DNA of 6,168 nt from JBFMCC01 sp034435275 (GCA_034435275.1 DAOTXP010000237.1:1-6168); one strand, 5' to 3'; positions 1 through 5,166 are shown, counted from the first letter of the stretch. Program-made: numbers and translations. The notes: generated by a model from the letters alone, not told the origin.

Positions 1-638
1 TGGAGCGCCTCGTCCTTTTGCGCGGACGAGACCACCGGCACGCCCTCTTTGATAATCCCCGCCTTCTCCCCCGCGATCCTGGCGAGGGTATCTCCCAGCA
101 CAGCCATGTGATCCATGGACAGCGACGTGATGACCGAGACGCGCGGCGTGACCACGTTGGTCGCGTCCAGCCGCCCGCCGAGGCCGACCTCGATCACCGC
201 GGCGGTGACTCCATGCTTTGCAAATGCTACGAATGCTAAAGCAGTCGTGATCTCAAATGTGGTCAACTTTGGTGTCTTCGCTACGTGCGGCTTAAGCTCC
301 TCGACCAATTCGACCAGTTCACCGTGTGAGACAGGTTCTCCATTGATTTGAATCCGTTCGCAGTAATCCTCCAGATGCGGAGACGTGTACAACCCAACCT
401 TGAATCCTGCAACCTGCAAAACCGCGGCGCAAAGTGCTGAAACCGAACCTTTGCCCTTCGTCCCTGCCACGTGGATGATGGGGTATTTCGCCTGCGGGTC
501 CCCAAGCGAGGCCATCAACGCGAACATGCGATCAAGGTTGAAGTCCGCTTTGGCGAGTTCGGAGACGTGTTTCAGGCTATAATCTACAAAAGAGTAGAGA
601 TAATCGAGGGCCTTGTTATATTCAACTTCGATGTCCAT
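1..638 (-). CDS. folC: Folylpolyglutamate synthase / dihydrofolate synthase, N-terminal 212 residues (runs off the window)
   Basis: This cytoplasmic Mur-ligase-family enzyme uses ATP to add glutamate to folates (and in many bacteria to dihydropteroate). Reading the minus strand from ATG 638 gives 212 uninterrupted codons to the window edge. Family signatures appear in order: the P-loop HVAGTKGKGS at residues 56-65, TSPHL at 85-89, FEITT at 128-132, VGLGGRLDATN at 151-161, MDHMAVLGDT at 175-184 and EKAGI at 191-195. The family is usually a little over 400 residues, so about half is missing beyond position 1. The start was chosen because MDIEVEYNKALDYLYSF matches the usual FolC N-terminus. No Shine-Dalgarno sequence precedes it, and a TACAAT element sits so close that the mRNA may be leaderless. 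It is divergent from the HIT gene with a 51-bp gap. GC content drops sharply inside the gene (roughly 211-420). Identity is very secure; bifunctionality cannot be judged. Confidence 0.96.
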   Translation of the reverse strand, partial: MDIEVEYNKALDYLYSFVDYSLKHVSELAKADFNLDRMFALMASLGDPQAKYPIIHVAGTKGKGSVSALCAAVLQVAGFKVGLYTSPHLEDYCERIQINGEPVSHGELVELVEELKPHVAKTPKLTTFEITTALAFVAFAKHGVTAAVIEVGLGGRLDATNVVTPRVSVITSLSMDHMAVLGDTLARIAGEKAGIIKEGVPVVSSAQKDEAL

Positions 639-645
639 GCGAGGG

Positions 646-651
646 ATTGTA
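646..651 (-). promoter_or_regulatory. Candidate -10 element for folC
   Basis: Read on the minus strand, 651 to 646 is TACAAT, one mismatch from the sigma-70 -10 consensus. Transcription would start near 639, essentially at the folC ATG (638), which fits the absence of a ribosome-binding site. The -35 at 669-674 (TGTACG on this strand) is poor. The element lies in the 51-bp divergent gap. Confidence 0.35.
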
Positions 652-689
652 AAGCGGAATCCGTGATTCGTACATCGGAATTTGTTATT

Positions 690-1115
690 ATGGATAGTAA
701 CACCTGCTTCATCTGCCGCAAACACAAGGGACAAGAACCCGCCCCGCCCGGCGGTTACATCTACAAAGACGAGCACTGGCTGGTGTGCCACGCGCCGGGG
801 AAACTGGGTCCGCTGGGGACGCTGTTCGTCGAGTCGCGGCGGCATTTTCTGGATTACGCGGAAATGACGGACGCGGAAGCCGCGTCACTGGGAAGCGTGT
901 TGAAACGAGTTTACAAGGTACTCAGAGGGCACACGCAAGCCGAGCGGATTTATCAATTGTCCACGATGGAAGGCCAGCCGCATTATCATTGCTGGCTGGT
1001 GCCGCGCCGTAAGGAGGATGTAGAACGCGGGCTGAGATTTCTCGCCCGCGACGATTCTTGCGACGACGCGGAAGCCGCCGCACTGGCGGAAAAACTGCGT
1101 GAGGCGATGAGGTAG
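690..1115 (+). CDS. HIT-family (histidine triad) nucleotide hydrolase/transferase
   Basis: This 141-residue protein looks like a small HIT-superfamily enzyme, the group that includes Ap4A hydrolases and nucleoside-phosphoramidases. HIT enzymes work through a covalent nucleotidyl-histidine intermediate. The motif QPHYHCWLVPR lies at residues 96-106. H98 and H100 align with the first two triad histidines, and H100 would be the nucleophile; the third position is W102. An N-terminal CFIC (C6, C9) resembles the zinc-binding CxxC of several bacterial HIT proteins. PLGTLFVESRRHFLDYAEMT at 41-60 fits the family's strand and helix before the triad. ATG 690 was chosen because MDSNTCFIC is a normal HIT start; the frame stays open upstream but there is antisense to folC. 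No clear Shine-Dalgarno is seen; GTG 663 is an alternative start. DUF503 follows 30 nt after the stop. The substrate is unknown. Confidence 0.85.
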   Translation: MDSNTCFICRKHKGQEPAPPGGYIYKDEHWLVCHAPGKLGPLGTLFVESRRHFLDYAEMTDAEAASLGSVLKRVYKVLRGHTQAERIYQLSTMEGQPHYHCWLVPRRKEDVERGLRFLARDDSCDDAEAAALAEKLREAMR

Positions 1116-1135
1116 GGCGGAATGGCATTCCGCCC
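1115..1135. repeat. Perfect 10-bp inverted repeat between the HIT and DUF503 genes
   Basis: GGGCGGAATG (1115-1124) is the exact reverse complement of CATTCCGCCC (1126-1135), with a single central base. As RNA it could form an 8-bp stem with a 5-nt loop. It begins on the last base of the HIT stop codon and contains an ATG (1122) in frame with the DUF503 gene. There is no T-run after it, so it does not look like an intrinsic terminator. It resembles REP-like intergenic palindromes, but only one copy is in this window. Confidence 0.7.
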
Positions 1136-1145
1136 CCAAACCAGC

Positions 1146-1427
1146 ATGCTCGGACAACTCACCCTCCACCTGCACCTGCCCGCCTGCGCCTCGCTCAAGG
1201 AAAAGCGCGGACGGCTCAAGCCACTGCTGGCGCGCCTGCATCGCGAATTTAACGTCTCGACTGCGGAAATGGATTTGCAGGACAAGTGGCAGGAGGCGGT
1301 CATCGCCTGCGCGGTGGTGGGAAACGACGCGGTCGTTCTGAGGCAGTCTTTGCAAACCGTGGAAAAGTGGGTGACGGGCAACTGGCCGGACGGAATGGTG
1401 TTAGACAGTAAAATCGAAGTGATATAG
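1146..1427 (+). CDS. DUF503 family protein (YlxP-like)
   Basis: This small cytoplasmic protein (93 residues from ATG 1146) belongs to the DUF503 family, whose B. subtilis member YlxP is encoded in the nusA-infB-rbfA neighbourhood. The molecular role is not settled. Evidence is the N-terminal pattern LTLHLHLP (5-12), SLKEKR (16-21), FNVSTAEMDLQDKWQ (35-49) and a valine-rich strand followed by ND (60-61), together with the usual length of about 90-95 residues. ATG 1146 gives the typical family N-terminus but has no ribosome site. ATG 1122, in frame, would add eight residues and is preceded by GAGGT (1109-1113) at 8-nt spacing; however it lies inside a perfect palindrome. Either start is possible. 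The gene is spaced like an operon partner of the HIT gene. No translation-factor genes are in view, unlike the classical neighbourhood. Confidence 0.85.
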   Translation: MLGQLTLHLHLPACASLKEKRGRLKPLLARLHREFNVSTAEMDLQDKWQEAVIACAVVGNDAVVLRQSLQTVEKWVTGNWPDGMVLDSKIEVI

Positions 1428-1428
1428 T
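1402..1428 (+). promoter_or_regulatory. Candidate promoter for the ketopantoate-reductase-family gene
   Basis: TAGACA (1402-1407) and TATAGT (1423-1428) each match the sigma-70 -35 and -10 consensus at five of six bases. The spacer is 15 bp, shorter than the usual 16-18. It lies over the end of the DUF503 gene, with a predicted start near 1435 and a 5' leader of about 34 nt that carries the ribosome site. Confidence 0.4.
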
Positions 1429-1457
1429 ACAGCGGAGTCAAAGGTCTCCATACTTTT

Positions 1458-1463
1458 GGAGGT
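1458..1463 (+). promoter_or_regulatory. Strong Shine-Dalgarno that fixes the reductase start
   Basis: GGAGGT sits 5 nt before ATG 1469 and decides that start. CTCCA at 1446-1450 can pair with TGGAG at 1457-1461 across a 6-nt loop, so the site may be partly hidden in a weak 5-bp hairpin. Confidence 0.8.
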
Positions 1464-1468
1464 AGATC

Positions 1469-2398
1469 ATGAAAATCGCAGTCGTCGGCACCGGCGGAGT
1501 GGGCGGATATTACGGCGGCCTGCTCGCCAAACAGGGACACGACGTCACGTTCGTGGCGCGCGGCGCGCACCTGGAGGCCATCCGTCAGAACGGCCTGCAA
1601 ATCAAGAGTATTCACGGGGATTTCACTGTGACCCCCGCCAAAGCGGCCGCGAATCCTGCCGAAATCGGGAACGTGGACCTCGTCCTCTTCTGCGTCAAAA
1701 CCTACCATACCGACGAGGCGGCAAAGGCCATCCAGCCCATCGTCGGTTCGCAAACGTCCGTGCTCAGCCTGCAAAACGGGGTGGACGCGGTGGAGCGCAT
1801 CGGCGCGGTCGTCGGCATGGATCGGCTCCTCGGAGGCGCCACCTGGCTCTCGTCCGCGATCGAAGCGCCGGGCGTCGTCAAACAGGTCTCGCAGTTCCGC
1901 CGCGTCGTCTTCGGAGAACTGGATGGACGCGTCACCCCGCGCGTCCAATCCATCTTCGAGGCGTTCCAGTCAACGGGAATCACGGTGGAGATTTCGCAGG
2001 ACATTCTCAAACTTCTGTGGACGAAGTTCGTGTTCATCGCCGCGGCGAGCAGTTTCGGCGCACTGACGCGCCTTTCGATGGGCGACTGGCGGAACGTGCC
2101 GGAGACGCGGGCCCTGGCCGTCAGCCTGATGAAGGAGGTGGAGGCGGTCGGACGCGCCCACGGCGCAAACCTGGACGCGGACGTGGTCGAGAAGTCGCTG
2201 GCCTTCATGGACGCGGCCGCGCCGCACATCCGCGCCTCCATGCAGGTGGACGTGGAGGCGGGGCGGCAGTTCGAACTGGAGGCGATGGTCGGCGTGATCG
2301 GCCGCAAAGGGCGCGAGAAGGGCGTCCCCACCCCGGTGGCGGACGCGGTCTACGCCGCCCTGCTCCCGGTCAACTTGAAGGCGTTGAAGGCAGGCTGA
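1469..2398 (+). CDS. 2-dehydropantoate 2-reductase family protein (PanE/ApbA family, specificity uncertain)
   Basis: This 309-residue NAD(P)H-dependent reductase resembles PanE, which reduces ketopantoate to pantoate in coenzyme A biosynthesis. The N-terminal Rossmann fold carries GTGGVGG at 7-13. FCVKTY follows at 74-79 and LQNG at 101-104, with N103 matching E. coli N98. The C-terminal helical domain has WTK with K186 at the catalytic lysine (E. coli K176). S257 and E269 keep the exact 12-residue spacing of E. coli S244 and E256. Two substrate-side asparagines (E. coli N180 and N184) are replaced by I190 and S194. The fold and family are secure, but ketopantoate as the substrate is not; many paralogues of this family have other or unknown substrates. 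No other pantothenate genes are nearby. The start is fixed by a strong ribosome site and a hairpin plus T-run follows the stop. Confidence 0.88.
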   Translation: MKIAVVGTGGVGGYYGGLLAKQGHDVTFVARGAHLEAIRQNGLQIKSIHGDFTVTPAKAAANPAEIGNVDLVLFCVKTYHTDEAAKAIQPIVGSQTSVLSLQNGVDAVERIGAVVGMDRLLGGATWLSSAIEAPGVVKQVSQFRRVVFGELDGRVTPRVQSIFEAFQSTGITVEISQDILKLLWTKFVFIAAASSFGALTRLSMGDWRNVPETRALAVSLMKEVEAVGRAHGANLDADVVEKSLAFMDAAAPHIRASMQVDVEAGRQFELEAMVGVIGRKGREKGVPTPVADAVYAALLPVNLKALKAG

Positions 2399-2399
2399 C

Positions 2400-2424
2400 G
2401 CGGTCTGCAAACCGCCGAATTTTT
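2400..2424 (+). terminator. Weak candidate intrinsic terminator after the reductase gene
   Basis: GCGGT (2400-2404) pairs with ACCGC (2411-2415) around a 6-nt loop, followed by CGAA and five Ts (2420-2424). The stem is only 5 bp. It lies 2 nt after the TGA and 13 nt before the next promoter, a sensible place for a boundary between transcription units. Confidence 0.5.
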
Positions 2425-2437
2425 ACGAAAAATTTAT

Positions 2438-2465
2438 TTGACAAGAAAAGGAATAGACATACAAT
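2438..2465 (+). promoter_or_regulatory. Near-consensus sigma-70-type promoter
   Basis: A perfect TTGACA (2438-2443), a 16-bp spacer and TACAAT (2460-2465) form the best promoter in the window. It lies in an AT-rich patch unlike the neighbouring coding DNA. The predicted start is near 2471-2473, the first bases of the structured leader described next. Confidence 0.8.
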
Positions 2466-2470
2466 TAATT

Positions 2471-2684
2471 CGAGGATTTCGGAGTAACAATTCAGCCTCG
2501 CGAGTGTTTATAAAGACGGAAACACATTCATCGGACGGGAACTCCCTGCCGAAAATGGGATCCTTCTTCTCACCGCTTCCTTTTACTTGTACTGCCCGCT
2601 GGCAAGTGTTGATCGCCATGTGGAAGGATAAGGCTGCGCCGGGCGCCATAGAGCCATGCCAAGGCTCTGGCGCCTTTTGCTTTT
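2471..2684 (+). promoter_or_regulatory. Candidate structured RNA leader / transcription attenuator of unrecognised class
   Basis: About 214 nt of apparently non-coding RNA lie between a strong promoter and an intrinsic terminator just ahead of the CxxC gene. Complementary segments, read directly, are: CGAGG 2471-2475 with CCTCG 2496-2500; CAGCCT 2493-2498 with AGGCTG 2631-2636; GTGTTT 2504-2509 with AAACAC 2520-2525; TCGG 2531-2534 with CCGA 2549-2552, enclosing GGG/CCC; ATCCTTC 2560-2566 with GAAGGAT 2623-2629, extended by CAC/GTG; and ACTTG 2585-2589 with CAAGT 2603-2607. The 6-bp helix would close a multi-branch junction. It excludes the 5' helix because both use CCT 2496-2498. Its 3' strand can also pair with AGCC 2652-2655 in the terminator arm. 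I saw no signature of the common TPP, FMN, cobalamin, SAM, T-box, glycine or c-di-GMP classes. A free-standing small RNA is the alternative. Confidence 0.55.
2642..2684 (+). terminator. Strong intrinsic terminator directly upstream of the CxxC gene
   Basis: GGCGCC (2642-2647), a 2-nt bulge and AGAGCC (2650-2655) pair with GGCTCT GGCGCC (2663-2674) across a 7-nt loop. TTTTGCTTTT (2675-2684) follows. This gives 12 base pairs and an interrupted T-tract. The ribosome site (AGAGG, 2687-2691) of the next gene starts 2 nt later, so termination here would prevent expression of the gene. This points to an attenuator or to the end of a small RNA. Confidence 0.85.
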
Positions 2685-2696
2685 GAAGAGGCCAAA

Positions 2697-3098
2697 ATGG
2701 ACGATCCTTTATTGGTAGAAATCATCGCCTACGCGCCGACAGCGTTTTATCACTGTACCCATTGCGAAGTGGCCTGGCGTGAGATGGGCAAGTCGAACCG
2801 GGTGCACGAGGAACAATTGGAAAGCAGTCTGCCTGAGGACTTGCAGCGCGAATACCTGGCCGTCTCGGACTGGGTGAAGGAGCTGTTTCGGGTCCACTGC
2901 GACCGGCTGATCGTCAAGGTGATCGACGCGGCTTCCATCGAGGGCGTGATCAAGTCCTTGCGCTATAAGGCCCGCCGCTACCCGGCAGTTATCGTCAACC
3001 AGCGCGGCCGTTTCCTCGGAGGAGATGCTCTTGCGCGGGCAGCGGATGAAATTCACCGCCTGTTGGGCGGACAGGCAATCGCCGCCAATTCCGCATAG
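2697..3098 (+). CDS. Conserved-looking hypothetical CxxC protein, thioredoxin/glutaredoxin-like pattern
   Basis: I do not recognise a named family. The 133-residue product appears cytoplasmic, with no signal peptide or membrane segment. VEIIAYAPTAFYHCTHCE (7-24) looks like a first beta strand ending in CTHC (C20, C23) at the start of a helix, as in glutaredoxin-like folds. DRLIVKVIDAAS (69-80) is a second strand. RYPAVIVNQRGRFLGGD (94-110) resembles the strand with a cis-proline (P96) of thioredoxin folds, and a C-terminal helix follows. The helical insertion from about 33 to 66 holds a further cysteine, C68, just after it. A redox or metal-binding role is therefore inferred, not shown. The start at ATG 2697 follows AGAGG at 5-nt spacing. 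Expression seems to depend on reading through the terminator immediately upstream. A CstA-family transporter follows on the same strand after 178 nt. Confidence 0.8.
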   Translation: MDDPLLVEIIAYAPTAFYHCTHCEVAWREMGKSNRVHEEQLESSLPEDLQREYLAVSDWVKELFRVHCDRLIVKVIDAASIEGVIKSLRYKARRYPAVIVNQRGRFLGGDALARAADEIHRLLGGQAIAANSA

Positions 3099-3108
3099 CG
3101 CGGCTTTC

Positions 3109-3131
3109 ATGTCGCCCGACGGCTGCGACAT
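3109..3131 (+). repeat. Hairpin after the CxxC gene
   Basis: ATGTCGC (3109-3115) is exactly complementary to GCGACAT (3125-3131), with a 9-nt loop that can itself pair CC with GG. It lies 10 nt after the stop and no T-run follows, so it is unlikely to be an intrinsic terminator. An RNA-stability or processing hairpin between two co-transcribed genes is one possibility. Confidence 0.5.
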
Positions 3132-3197
3132 AAAGGTCGCGGCACAAGGAAGAAGAAAGGAGGCGTCCGACTGAACACTGTATTTCCAACTCACAAC

Positions 3198-3222
3198 GCC
3201 CACGGATGATGGCGGCGTGGGC
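3198..3222 (+). repeat. Hairpin in the leader of the CstA-family gene
   Basis: GCCCACG (3198-3204) pairs perfectly with CGTGGGC (3216-3222) around an 11-nt loop. The loop holds the ATG (3206) of the small upstream ORF. No T-run follows. It ends 40 nt before the transporter's ribosome site, so any effect on translation would be indirect. Confidence 0.5.
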
Positions 3223-3280
3223 CGGGTCTCACATGGATGCGCCATCACGTTCCATCGCCAATAAGGAGAATGCATTATGA
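3206..3280 (+). CDS. Possible 24-residue upstream ORF overlapping the transporter start
   Basis: ATG 3206 opens 24 codons (MMAAWAGSHMDAPSRS...) and stops at TGA 3278-3280, overlapping the transporter's ATG 3277-3279 in an ATGA arrangement typical of translational coupling. No ribosome site lies at proper spacing before it, and the transporter has its own AAGGAG. The peptide matches nothing I know. The overlap could be chance, so this is a weak call. Confidence 0.2.
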   Translation: MMAAWAGSHMDAPSRSIANKENAL

Positions 3281-5166
3281 ACACTCTGTGGATCGTTGTC
3301 ATTGCAGCGATCGCGATTTATGTGGCGTACAACTTCTACGCCAAGCGCATCGACCGGGACATCATCCAGTCGGATGCGAAAAAGGCCACTCCGGCCAAAA
3401 TGTACATGGACGGCGTGGACTTCATGCCCACCAGCCGCAACGTGCTGTACGGCTATCACTTCAAATCCATCGCCGCGGCGGGACCGATCGTCGGCCCGAT
3501 CACGGCGGCGAACATCTGGGGCTGGGCGCCCGCCCTGCTCTGGCTGGTCATCGGCGTTTCGTTCATCGGCTGGGTGAGCGATTACAGCGCCATCATGGTG
3601 GCGGTCCGCAACGACGGCAATAGCCTGAGCGCCATCAGCCACAAGTTGATCGCGCCGCGCACCCGCACCATCCTGTTCACGTTCATCTTCTTCTACCTGC
3701 TGCTGGTGGCCGGCGCGTTCATGGGCATCATGTCCGCCCTGATGGCCGCCCGCCCGGATGTGCCATTCGGCATCATCATGCTGGGCGTGATGGGCTTCCT
3801 GGCCGGACAGATGCTCTACAAGTGGAAGATGGACCTGATCGTGGTGACAGCCATCGTCGTTGTGGTGACCGTTGCGGCCATGATCTTTGGCCCGTTTGGA
3901 GCCACTGTGAATCCCGAGACCAAGGCTATGCAATGGGTCGGGCCGATCAACGGCGCGGTGGTGGCATTCAACACCGCGGTCAATAATGTGACCGGCGGGA
4001 ATTCGGTGATGACCGTCTATGATCCGACCAATGCCGACCCGCGCATCCCGGCCCCGGCGGCGGACGGTACGCGCCCCACCACGGCAGTCTATGACTCCGC
4101 AACCGGCGCCATCAAGACCATGCCATCCTATCTGTTCTGGGCGCTGTTCATCCTGGCCTTCTCATATCTTGCGGCCACCCTGCCCATCTGGCGTTTTGCG
4201 CAACCGGTCAACTACATCGGCTTCTGGATCACTCTGTTGACGATTGGCTTGAGCGCCATCGGCGCAGTGCTGGCCCCCTTCATCAAACCCGAAGTGGGTG
4301 CGTTCGCGCTCGAACCGCTCAAGACCTGGGGATTTGCCTACGACCCGGCCAAGGCCTGGCAGCCGCTCTGGCCCATGCTGTTCGTGACCATCGCCTGCGG
4401 CTCGATCTCCGGCTGGCACGCGCTGATCGGCTCGATCGGTACCGCCCGCCAGTTGGAATATGAGACCGACGGCCTGCCTGTGGGCGGCGGCGCGATGTTC
4501 ACCGAGAACACGCTCGCCCTGCTTTCGCTGGTGGCCGTTTCCATCGCGGGAACGGGCGGCGGCGCGGGCCGCTTCGCGGCGGGCGTCGGTTCCCTGCTGA
4601 CGGTCGTCTTCGGCGACGGTTTCAAGACCTTCGGCACGGCGCTCGGCTTCGGCGCGTTCATGGTCATCGTGCTGACCGTGACGCAACTCATCTTCCGCGT
4701 CATGCGCGTGACGCTCTCGGAGTGGGTCGGCGAAGCCGTGCCTGCGTTGAAGAACATGCACGTCTCGACCGTCACTTCGATGGTGTTGACCATGCTGCTG
4801 GTGCTGACCGGCACGTGGGTGTATCTGTGGCAGTTGTTCGGCGCGGCCAACCAGTTGATGGCGGCGCTCAGCCTGCTGATCGTCACCGTCTGGCTCAGGG
4901 AGCAGAAGAAGAATCCGTCCTTCGCGCTGTGGCCGACGGTGTTCATGTACGTCACCACGCTGGCGGCTACGCTCGTCACCGCGCGCAACCTGTTCGTGAC
5001 CATCGTGCCGAAAGGCGGCGCGGCCGCGGCCGGCGCGTGGGCGATGATCATCATTGCCCTGTTGCTGTTCGTGACCGCCATCGTCATTGGCTGGGATGGC
5101 TGGCAAGCCTACCAGCGTTACGCCAAAGGCGGCACGGCGAAAAAAGCCCCCGCGGCGGCGGATTAG
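3277..5166 (+). CDS. CstA-family carbon starvation protein / probable pyruvate or peptide transporter
   Basis: This 629-residue polytopic inner-membrane protein belongs to the CstA family; E. coli CstA and BtsT transport pyruvate, and CstA has also been linked to peptide uptake. Family motifs are YGYHFKSIAAAGPIVGP (58-74), WGWAPALLW (81-89), GWVSDYSAIMVAVRNDG (98-114), CGSISGWHALIGSIGTAR (374-391), GGGAMFTENTLALLSL (403-418) and LWQLFGAANQLMAALSL (517-533). I estimate about 14-16 membrane segments, the first at 3-20. A polar loop of about 74 residues (208-281) separates segments near 186-206 and 284-304. It is shorter than the roughly 700-residue E. coli members, and the C-terminus ends in a short basic and alanine-rich tail. 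ATG 3277 follows AAGGAG (3263-3268) at 8-nt spacing. No separate promoter is obvious, so it may share the upstream attenuated transcript. Substrate is inferred from the family only. Confidence 0.92.
   Translation: MNTLWIVVIAAIAIYVAYNFYAKRIDRDIIQSDAKKATPAKMYMDGVDFMPTSRNVLYGYHFKSIAAAGPIVGPITAANIWGWAPALLWLVIGVSFIGWVSDYSAIMVAVRNDGNSLSAISHKLIAPRTRTILFTFIFFYLLLVAGAFMGIMSALMAARPDVPFGIIMLGVMGFLAGQMLYKWKMDLIVVTAIVVVVTVAAMIFGPFGATVNPETKAMQWVGPINGAVVAFNTAVNNVTGGNSVMTVYDPTNADPRIPAPAADGTRPTTAVYDSATGAIKTMPSYLFWALFILAFSYLAATLPIWRFAQPVNYIGFWITLLTIGLSAIGAVLAPFIKPEVGAFALEPLKTWGFAYDPAKAWQPLWPMLFVTIACGSISGWHALIGSIGTARQLEYETDGLPVGGGAMFTENTLALLSLVAVSIAGTGGGAGRFAAGVGSLLTVVFGDGFKTFGTALGFGAFMVIVLTVTQLIFRVMRVTLSEWVGEAVPALKNMHVSTVTSMVLTMLLVLTGTWVYLWQLFGAANQLMAALSLLIVTVWLREQKKNPSFALWPTVFMYVTTLAATLVTARNLFVTIVPKGGAAAAGAWAMIIIALLLFVTAIVIGWDGWQAYQRYAKGGTAKKAPAAAD

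Noticed and set aside
578..583. TATAAT on the plus strand as a promoter for the HIT gene
   Set aside because: It lies inside folC with no acceptable -35 at normal spacing (TTGGCG at 550-555 is 22 bp away) and would imply a leader over 100 nt; chance match is likely.
471..689. N-terminal extension of the HIT protein from ATG 471
   Set aside because: The extension is antisense to conserved folC motifs and has no HIT-family counterpart; ATG 690 gives a normal start.
986..1948. Long minus-strand open frame of about 320 codons
   Set aside because: It lies antisense to the HIT, DUF503 and reductase genes, which carry clear family motifs; its low-complexity Arg/Asp-rich translation is typical of a GC-rich shadow frame.
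1456..2487. Plus-strand frame of about 343 codons overlapping the reductase
   Set aside because: Begins with TTG at the reductase ribosome site and gives an Arg/Gly-rich protein with no family features; the reductase frame is the real one.
2504..2552. Guanidine-II (mini-ykkC) riboswitch, because ACGG occurs in both hairpin regions
   Set aside because: That class needs ACGR as tight tetraloops in paired hairpins; here ACGG lies within a 10-nt loop and in an internal mismatch.
2438..2686. Plus-strand frame of about 82 codons across the leader
   Set aside because: It begins inside the -35 element, upstream of the predicted transcription start, and ends in the terminator T-tract; composition is not protein-like.
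2709..3302. Minus-strand frame of about 197 codons opposite the CxxC gene
   Set aside because: Antisense shadow; the plus-strand gene has a promoter, ribosome site and folded-protein pattern.
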